DNA of 49,346 bases, from positions 1 through 49,346 of the forward strand of contig CAYUCY010000003.1 of NCBI GenBank assembly GCA_964443525.1, written 5' to 3'. The notes below the pieces were generated by a model. It was given only the letters and a program-made list of their open reading frames with translations. It did no database searches and was not told the DNA's origin. Positions 43,790 through 49,346 of this stretch are shown here, one piece after another; positions within the stretch are counted from its first letter, which is position 1, and every line of letters begins with the position of its first letter. The translations under genes were made by a program, and so were the position numbers. Source of the DNA: CAYUCY01 sp964443525 (GTDB lineage: Bacteria; Pseudomonadota; Alphaproteobacteria; Caedimonadales; Caedimonadaceae).

Positions 43790-44026
43790 TTATTTTGTTC
43801 CCGGGGCGGTCTTTAGGCTTAGAGCATGAAGATCTCGGACCAAAAGGTCCTTTAAGGCTTCATAAACCATTTGATGTTGTCGAACGCGAGATTGACCGTT
43901 GAAGTGGTCGGATTCAATATAGAGATCATAGTGATCCTGATCTCCTCGCCTGTTGGAGAGACGAATGGTGGCACCTGGAAATCTTTTTTCCAAAAGTGTC
44001 AGGATCTTTTGAGGGGAGACAGGCAT
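43790..44026 (-). CDS. BolA-family protein
   Basis: The 78-residue BolA-like protein has the short alpha/beta fold with the conserved His near HYDLYIESDHFNGQSRVRQHQMVYEAL. It is the upstream partner of the CGFS glutaredoxin gene. BolA/IbaG-type proteins co-ordinate iron-sulfur clusters with monothiol glutaredoxins and help in cluster delivery. It is divergent from the DUF1476 gene, with a pair of direct repeats between. Confidence 0.93.
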   Translation of the reverse strand: MPVSPQKILTLLEKRFPGATIRLSNRRGDQDHYDLYIESDHFNGQSRVRQHQMVYEALKDLLVRDLHALSLKTAPGTK

Positions 44027-44080
44027 TTTTTACTAAGATTTCATAGAGTTAAATAAATTTTTACGAAGCATTTATTGCCC

Positions 44081-44110
44081 ACTAAGGCATTCTATGTCAC
44101 ACTAAAGCAT
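44081..44110. repeat. Two direct repeats between bolA and DUF1476 genes
   Basis: ACTAAGGCAT (44081-44090) and ACTAAAGCAT (44101-44110) are spaced 20 bases start to start, close to two turns of the helix, in the 125-base divergent intergenic region. They could be binding sites for a regulator of either gene. Confidence 0.4.
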
Positions 44111-44151
44111 AATTAAACGATAAAAATCAAGAAAACAGATGAGGAGACGCC

Positions 44152-44472
44152 ATGGGAGGCTTTTCGGATCGGGAGCGTGCTCTTGAGAGTAAGTTCCAGC
44201 ATGACAAAACGCTGGAGTTTAAAATCACGGCCCGCCGTAACCGCTTGTTCGGTCTGTGGGCGAGCCAACAAATGAATCTGACCGTAGATGAAGCGGAATC
44301 TTTTGCACGGGATTTGGTGAGCTTTGCACTTTCAAAGCCTGCCCTTGACGATCTAATTGGTTATGTAATGACTGTTATGAGAGGAAAGCAATCAAGTTTT
44401 ACGGAACACCAGGTTCGAAAACAGCTGGAGTACTTTCAGCAGGATGCAACTCAACAAATTTTAAAAGAGTAA
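44152..44472 (+). CDS. DUF1476 family (ATP synthase zeta-inhibitor type) protein
   Basis: The 106-residue protein begins MGGFSDRERALESKFQHDKT, followed by EFKITARRNRLFGLWAS, the family signature; the rest is helical. In alphaproteobacteria, DUF1476 proteins of this kind include the zeta subunit that inhibits F1-ATPase hydrolysis. The ribosome site is GAGGAGA. The downstream membrane-protein gene starts 3 bases after its stop. Confidence 0.93.
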   Translation: MGGFSDRERALESKFQHDKTLEFKITARRNRLFGLWASQQMNLTVDEAESFARDLVSFALSKPALDDLIGYVMTVMRGKQSSFTEHQVRKQLEYFQQDATQQILKE

Positions 44473-44475
44473 CGT

Positions 44476-45147
44476 TTGCAAAAATCTTGGATTCAATGGT
44501 TTTTTGAGAGTGCTTTCGGTCAGAAAATTCTGATTTTGTTAGCGCCCTTTATTCTCATGCCGGAGGAAGATGCGGGTAAAAATCCTTCTTTTGAAAGGGC
44601 TTTTCGCTATTTGCATCTTCAGGGATGGGCACCTCTGTTGGGCGCCTTGTTCTTATCGGGATCGTTGACGGTTCTTCTTCGGACTTTGAAGAAAAAAGGG
44701 CTTAACTTAATCTGGCTCATTGATGTCGAGTCGTTGCAGGTTCTATTTCTTCTGACGGGCCTCCTTGTGATTTTCACCTACTCTTTTTCTTTCGCCAAGT
44801 TTTTGGCGCCTCGACTTATGGTTTTATTTCGAGACACTTATCCGCGTTTCGGATTTCTTTTTTGGACGACGCATCTCGGGGGCCTTTTGATGGTTATCGG
44901 TTTTTTCTGTTGGCTCTTGACGTTGTTTATTTGGCTTCAGGTTTCTTTTTGGCTGTCATTTCTCATCTTTGTTCTTTTGATTGCCTTAAGTCTTCTCGTG
45001 CGATTTGAGATCAAGCGGCAGGCGGAACGCCTTTACGAAGATTTGACTTTCGAACAGCGAGGGAAACTTAAGATTGTCGAGTGGATTCTTTCGGCCCTGA
45101 CAGCTGGTCCTTTGAGCGCTCTCTTTCTTATGTACTCTCCTGTTTAG
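44476..45147 (+). CDS. Multi-pass membrane protein of unknown function
   Basis: A 223-residue ORF from a TTG at 44476, 3 bases after the DUF1476 stop; no strong ribosome site, so coupling is likely. It has about five hydrophobic segments (ILILLAPFILM; LGALFLSGSLTVLL; VLFLLTGLLVIFTYSF; HLGGLLMVIGFFCWLLTLFIWL; LSFLIFVLLIALSLLV) and a final short one (GPLSALFLMY). I do not recognise a family. It converges with the GT9 gene. Confidence 0.75.
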   Translation: MQKSWIQWFFESAFGQKILILLAPFILMPEEDAGKNPSFERAFRYLHLQGWAPLLGALFLSGSLTVLLRTLKKKGLNLIWLIDVESLQVLFLLTGLLVIFTYSFSFAKFLAPRLMVLFRDTYPRFGFLFWTTHLGGLLMVIGFFCWLLTLFIWLQVSFWLSFLIFVLLIALSLLVRFEIKRQAERLYEDLTFEQRGKLKIVEWILSALTAGPLSALFLMYSPV

Positions 45148-45154
45148 CATCAGG

Positions 45155-46147
45155 TTAAACTGAACTTACGGATTGTTTACTCAGATTCTTGGGCCAAAGT
45201 TGCATTTGGTTCAAGAAACTTAAAACTTGCTGAGGCAGGATGGACTTCATCCCATGGGCGGCTTTGCCGAGCGGGGGCTCAACGGCAAAAAGAGAAGGTG
45301 TATAATTCAAGGGAGGTGTTGCCCCGAAAAGCCCTACAGCAGGCGTATTGTAACTGGCTGCAATGTTGAGAAGACTCGTATCGTTCCCGACGTAAAGGTC
45401 TGCTTCGGATAAAAGAGCGAATGCTTCACGAATGGAAAGATCAGTGAGAGGGTGAACATTTTGTACAGAAGCGGGAAGAGCTTCCAAAACAGCTTTAGCA
45501 TCTTTTTCTTCATTCCTGGATCCGCAGATAAAAAGTGTACCGTTGGATTGATCAAGCATAAGTTGGGAAAGTTCTGCGAAGAATTTAAAAGGCCATCTTT
45601 TTGAAGCTTCGCTCGCGCCGATTCCGAAAATAACCCAAGGTTTTGAGAAATGCGAGAGACGTTCCCTAACGGTGTGTAAGGCATTCACGTTGATGGGGGG
45701 CCTCTGATCTTCGGCTCGAATAGTAAGGCCTTCGCGTTTCAGCAATTCATTGATCTGATCGAAGGTGTGAGTGGATTTCATGTGCTCAGGCAAAATCGTT
45801 TTGTTTGTTAAAAACAACTTTTGAGCGCCATACCCGAAGCCGATTCTTTGGGGGATTCTCGCAAAATACGGCAAAAAAGCGTAGCTCAAGCTTCGATGAA
45901 GAGTCCATGCTTTTGCAAAATGATGGGAGAGGAGCGGAAACAAACTTAAGCTTAACCCTCTGCGATCGGCGTAAAGAACTTCATGAATGAGCGGATCGGA
46001 GGCGAGCCAATCGGAGGCCAGAGAACGGGATTTGGTTAAGAGGGTGATAGGACCTTCTTGGCGCGCAATGGCTCTGATATGGGGTAGATGCCAAATCATA
46101 TCCCCAATACCCGGCCAAGGTTGAATAATAAGGGTTCCGTGACGCAT
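45155..46147 (-). CDS. Glycosyltransferase family 9 (heptosyltransferase-like) protein
   Basis: A 330-residue GT-B enzyme likely acting in lipopolysaccharide or surface polysaccharide synthesis. It begins GTLIIQPWPGIGDMIWHLPHIRAIARQ and has the C-terminal nucleotide-sugar domain with GASEASKRWPFKFFAEL, HPLTDLSIREAFALLSEADLYVGNDTSLLNIAASYNTPAVGLFGATPP, the standard GT9 motif. The acceptor and donor cannot be fixed; it could be an ADP-heptose transferase. It is the only such gene here. Confidence 0.88.
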   Translation of the reverse strand: MRHGTLIIQPWPGIGDMIWHLPHIRAIARQEGPITLLTKSRSLASDWLASDPLIHEVLYADRRGLSLSLFPLLSHHFAKAWTLHRSLSYAFLPYFARIPQRIGFGYGAQKLFLTNKTILPEHMKSTHTFDQINELLKREGLTIRAEDQRPPINVNALHTVRERLSHFSKPWVIFGIGASEASKRWPFKFFAELSQLMLDQSNGTLFICGSRNEEKDAKAVLEALPASVQNVHPLTDLSIREAFALLSEADLYVGNDTSLLNIAASYNTPAVGLFGATPPLNYTPSLFAVEPPLGKAAHGMKSILPQQVLSFLNQMQLWPKNLSKQSVSSV

Positions 46148-46238
46148 AAGCTTCTCCCAAGTATTGTCTTATACCTAACAATCTTTGCTTAAAAATGCAA
46201 TTTATTTGAGAGGGAAAAGTTCAAGGTTTTATAAAAAG

Positions 46239-48353
46239 TCAGGATATTTTCGAAAGTTGAATCCATTCTTCCTCATTGAGGATTTTAAGAGCAAGTTCGC
46301 GGGCTTTCGTTGCTTTGCTTCCCGCATCGCTTCCGACAATAACGAAATCCGTTTTAGAGGAAACGGTACTCGAAACCTTTGCCCCCAAGGCTTCTGCACG
46401 CGCTTTGGCTGCGGGTCGTGTCATAGAGTTAAGGGTTCCCGTAAAGACAATTGATTTCCCATAAAAGGGAGAAGCCGTCCCCGCCGGTTTTTGAACGTTC
46501 TCAACAGTGACATATCCTTTTAGAAGACCAACTCCGGCGAGTCCTCGAACGACTTCCAGGTTGTGAGGTTCGCCAAAAAAGCTTGCAAGATCAGCCGTTA
46601 CACTTGGACCGATCCCGTCAATCGAGAGAAGATCTTCATAAGCCTTTTGGTCATTTTTTGAGACCTGTTGCATTTCTTCGAAAAAAGTTTCGAAAGAGCC
46701 GTAATGACGTGCAAGGAGCTTTGCCGTATTTTGTCCGACTTGATTAATGCCTAAGGCATAAATAAAACGATCGAGCGAGATTTTCCGACGTCTTTGGATC
46801 GCTTTAAAAAGATTGTTGACTGATTTTTCGCCCCACCCCTCTCGAGTGCGCAAGCTAATCTGCCCTTTTTTCTCTCTCTCCTCTAGTGTGAAAAGATCGA
46901 CGGGAGACTTGAGAAGCCCTTCATGAAAGAAGGCGTCGATGATTTTTGTGCCAAGGCCTTCGATGTCAAAGGCATCTCTCGAGACGAAATGACGGAGGCG
47001 GAGAGAAGCCTGAGCAGGACAGATGAGACCACCCGTACACTTGTTGGCAACCTCTCCTTCAAGACGAACTACATGACTGTCGCAAACTGGACATGTCTTG
47101 GGGAATTGAAAGGGAGGTGAGCGGTTCGGCCGATCCGGATTGAGGACGCGAACCACTTGAGGAATGACATCGCCGGCCCTTTGAATGAGAACGTCGTCGC
47201 CTCGACGAATATCTTTTCGGGTGAGCTCGTCTTCGTTGTGCAAGGTTGCTCGCGAGACAATGACACCCCCTACATTTACGGGGGTTAGGTGAGCAACAGG
47301 TGTTAAAACGCCTGTTCGGCCAACCTGAATAAGAATATCTTGAAGGGTTGTTTGAGCTTGTTCCGCAGGAAATTTGTGGGCGATGGCCCAGCGAGGTGCA
47401 CGTGCGACCTGACCGAGGCGTTCTTGCCAATCAAGGCGGTTCACCTTATAGACAACGCCGTCTATATCGTAGGATAAGGATGCCCTCTTTTTTTCTAAAT
47501 CCTGCTGATAAACACTTAAATCTTCAAGGCTGCTGCAGGGCTTGATCAGCTCAGATTCCCTAAATCCCCAAAGCTTTAGAAGAGCTAAAGCTTCCGCATG
47601 AGTTTTAAGGGAAGGCGGATATTTCCCGAAAGAATAAGCCAGAAATTTGAGCGGACGGCTGGCGGTAATACGTGCATCTAATTGTCTTAAGGAACCTGCT
47701 GCAGCATTGCGAGGATTTGCAAAAAGAGATTCTCCCGCGCTTTCTCTTTTTTTGTTCAGGTGCGCGAAATCTTGTTTCTCTAAGTAGACTTCGCCCCGGA
47801 TCTCAATGTCGCTATCAACATCTCCTCCCTTCAGAAGAGAAGGGACGTCGGCTATGGTTTTCACATTTTCCGTAACGTCTTCGCCGACTTCACCGTCGCC
47901 TCTGGTTGCAGCACGAATAAAGCGTCCCTTGCGATAGGTCAAAGAGCAAGAAAGGCCGTCAATTTTTGGCTCCGCAATAAGGTCGATAACGGTGTCGGAG
48001 GTGAGACCCAGGAAACGTCGTACACGCGTCAAAAAATCTGCGACATCCTTTTCATCAAACGCGTTGTCGAGAGAGAGCATAAGAGTCAGGTGAGAAACTT
48101 TCGAAAATCCGGAGGCGGCTTTCGCCCCGACCCGGAAAGAGGGGCTGTCCTCGCGTACAAGATGGGGGAATCTGGCTTCAATGGCATGATTCCGAAGACG
48201 GAGAGCGTCATAAGTCGCATCATCGATTTCAGGCGCATCAAACGTATAGTATTGTCTGTCGTGATAGGCAATTTCAAGGGCGAGCCGTTCCAGCTCTATT
48301 TTTGCTTGCTCTTCGGTGAGGGTCTCAACGGGAATTGTTTTGTAATCGCTCAT
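46239..48353 (-). CDS. ligA: NAD-dependent DNA ligase LigA
   Basis: Seals nicks during replication and repair. The 704-residue protein has the adenylation domain with nucleotide-linked Lys130 in AEPKIDGLS, the OB domain, a Cys4 zinc finger (CPVCDSH...CTGGLICPAQ), helix-hairpin-helix repeats and a C-terminal BRCT domain (GKSIVFTGTLNSMTR, then KTDFVIVGSDAGSKATKA). It overlaps the recN stop by 4 bases (ATGA), so recN and ligA are coupled. Confidence 0.98.
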   Translation of the reverse strand: MSDYKTIPVETLTEEQAKIELERLALEIAYHDRQYYTFDAPEIDDATYDALRLRNHAIEARFPHLVREDSPSFRVGAKAASGFSKVSHLTLMLSLDNAFDEKDVADFLTRVRRFLGLTSDTVIDLIAEPKIDGLSCSLTYRKGRFIRAATRGDGEVGEDVTENVKTIADVPSLLKGGDVDSDIEIRGEVYLEKQDFAHLNKKRESAGESLFANPRNAAAGSLRQLDARITASRPLKFLAYSFGKYPPSLKTHAEALALLKLWGFRESELIKPCSSLEDLSVYQQDLEKKRASLSYDIDGVVYKVNRLDWQERLGQVARAPRWAIAHKFPAEQAQTTLQDILIQVGRTGVLTPVAHLTPVNVGGVIVSRATLHNEDELTRKDIRRGDDVLIQRAGDVIPQVVRVLNPDRPNRSPPFQFPKTCPVCDSHVVRLEGEVANKCTGGLICPAQASLRLRHFVSRDAFDIEGLGTKIIDAFFHEGLLKSPVDLFTLEEREKKGQISLRTREGWGEKSVNNLFKAIQRRRKISLDRFIYALGINQVGQNTAKLLARHYGSFETFFEEMQQVSKNDQKAYEDLLSIDGIGPSVTADLASFFGEPHNLEVVRGLAGVGLLKGYVTVENVQKPAGTASPFYGKSIVFTGTLNSMTRPAAKARAEALGAKVSSTVSSKTDFVIVGSDAGSKATKARELALKILNEEEWIQLSKIS

Positions 48354-49346
48354 GCTGCTTTCTTTGCTTCAAGGAGGGTGAGGGCGGCTGCTCTTGCCTC
48401 GGGCGTGATCTTTTCCCCCGCAAGCATACGTGCAATTTCTTCTTGCCTGCCGCTCTCGCTTAAAGTTTGAACATAGGTCAGAGTTTTACCTTCTTTTGTT
48501 TCTTTTTCGACTTTGAGATGAAAGTCTGCGTAAGCGGCTACCTGAGGGGCATGGGTAATCGAGAGAACTTGAAGATCTTGGGCCAATCGGGCCAGACGTT
48601 CCCCGATGGCGGAGGCAACAGCTCCACCGACCCCTGTGTCAATCTCATCAAAAACAAGAAGCGAGGAAAGATTTTCACGGGCCATAATGACTTTTAAGGC
48701 GAGCATCAAACGGGATCGCTCGCCGCCCGAGGCAATTTTGGACAAACCTCCGAAGGGCGTTCCGGGGTTCGTTTGAATTAAAAACTCAATTTGGTCGAAG
48801 CCTTTAGAAGACCAATGAGATTCGGCAAGAGGCTCAATCGAAGCCTTAATTTTAGCCTTTTCCAACTTGAGAGGAGGCAGTTCCCTTTCAACCGCTTGAA
48901 CCAGGATGACGCTTAACCGTTTTCGAGCATCGCTTAATCTTTGAGCCACCTGAAGATAAAGAGCTCTTGTTATCTCTACTTCTTTCTCTTGGCCCTCAAG
49001 GCGAGACAGCCCCCCTTCCAGAGCTTCCTTTTCGACCTTAAATCTTTTCAGAAGGTCTGGCAGTGCATCCGTGGTAACCCCGTGCTTGCGAGCGCACGCT
49101 CTCAAATCGTAGAGTCTATTTTCGATTTCTTCCAAACTAGAGGAGTCATTTTGTTGAGTATGAAGAAAGTTTTGTAGGGAAAGGGAAACCTCATGGGCTT
49201 CAATCATCAATCGATCAAGAGTTGCTGTGAAATCCTCCAGAAGACTTGTGTGATACTCTGCGGCTTTCGAGAGAGCTTTATGGGCTTGCGCAAGAGAGGA
49301 TTCAGTCCCTTTTTCGGAGGAAAGCGATAGAAAGGCTATCTGCACG
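48350..49346 (-). CDS. recN: DNA repair protein RecN (N-terminal part outside the window)
   Basis: SMC-like protein of double-strand break repair. About 331 C-terminal residues are present: the coiled-coil end, the ABC signature KIASGGERSRLMLALKVIMA and Walker B LLVFDEIDTGVGG, then LSITHAPQVAAYADFHLKV, and the C-terminal SESGRQEEIARMLAGE. Walker A and the first half lie beyond position 49346. The stop overlaps the ligA start by 4 bases. Confidence 0.97.
   Translation of the reverse strand, partial: VQIAFLSLSSEKGTESSLAQAHKALSKAAEYHTSLLEDFTATLDRLMIEAHEVSLSLQNFLHTQQNDSSSLEEIENRLYDLRACARKHGVTTDALPDLLKRFKVEKEALEGGLSRLEGQEKEVEITRALYLQVAQRLSDARKRLSVILVQAVERELPPLKLEKAKIKASIEPLAESHWSSKGFDQIEFLIQTNPGTPFGGLSKIASGGERSRLMLALKVIMARENLSSLLVFDEIDTGVGGAVASAIGERLARLAQDLQVLSITHAPQVAAYADFHLKVEKETKEGKTLTYVQTLSESGRQEEIARMLAGEKITPEARAAALTLLEAKKAA

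Noticed and set aside
1..49346. CRISPR arrays, insertion sequences, rRNA genes
   Set aside because: I looked for regularly spaced repeats, transposase motifs with terminal repeats, and rRNA sequence; none is visible.

Overview
This 49.3 kb window is a dense bacterial chromosome segment that reads as alphaproteobacterial. Evidence for that: an NDUFA12-type complex I accessory gene followed by mlaD and a DUF2155 gene, a DUF1476 (ATP synthase zeta-inhibitor type) gene, an alphaproteobacterial-type RpoH, tRNA-Leu next to tig, and the rpmH-rnpA-yidD-yidC-engB order. Secreted proteins with eukaryote-facing folds (a cyanovirin-N-like protein, a PTP-like phytase), several decayed secreted-protein genes and the overall gene style suggest a host-associated lineage such as Holosporales. 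That placement is inference. The sequence is draft: three runs of exactly 10 N interrupt pgi, a dsbA-like gene and tig.

Layout. 1-4.6 kb: rimP-nusA-infB operon on the minus strand, with a strong promoter and an intrinsic-terminator hairpin directly before the rimP start (candidate attenuator). 4.6-6.2 kb: divergent NDUFA12-mlaD-DUF2155. 6.2-10 kb: small membrane protein, soluble lytic transglycosylase, dapA-smpB. 10-11.7 kb: an AT-rich AvcD-like anti-phage dCTP deaminase whose C-terminus appears frameshifted. 11.9-17 kb: rluD, rpoH, then engB-yidC-yidD-rnpA-rpmH (the 44-codon rpmH is included). 17.3-23.3 kb: accessory stretch with a secreted two-domain CVNH-like protein, a YbiT-type ABC-F ATPase, a GntR/FCD regulator, an XRE regulator with an S24-like domain lacking the nucleophile, an exported hypothetical protein and a VOC pseudogene. 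23.3-27.8 kb: pgi-mutL and divergent ccmAB. 27.8-31 kb: a multiply frameshifted secreted-protein gene, then dsbA-like-fabI. 31-33 kb: phosphoribosyltransferase and aldehyde dehydrogenase. 33.1-40.6 kb: tRNA-Leu(UAG) and a proteostasis block (tig, clpP, clpX, lon) interrupted by a decayed methyltransferase gene. 40.6-43.4 kb: secreted PTP-like phytase, a 17-codon micro-ORF with an exceptionally long Shine-Dalgarno sequence, and a LysR regulator. 43.4-49.3 kb: bolA-grxD, DUF1476 plus a membrane protein, a GT9 glycosyltransferase, and recN-ligA.

Most genes are housekeeping: translation, protein export, proteolysis, DNA repair, cell wall and lipid synthesis, respiration. The most unusual items are the deaminase with its displaced tail, the micro-ORF, the rimP leader hairpin, the CVNH-like protein, the phytase-like phosphatase, and the contrast between intact core genes and broken secreted-protein genes. 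I saw no CRISPR array, rRNA, insertion sequence or prophage.
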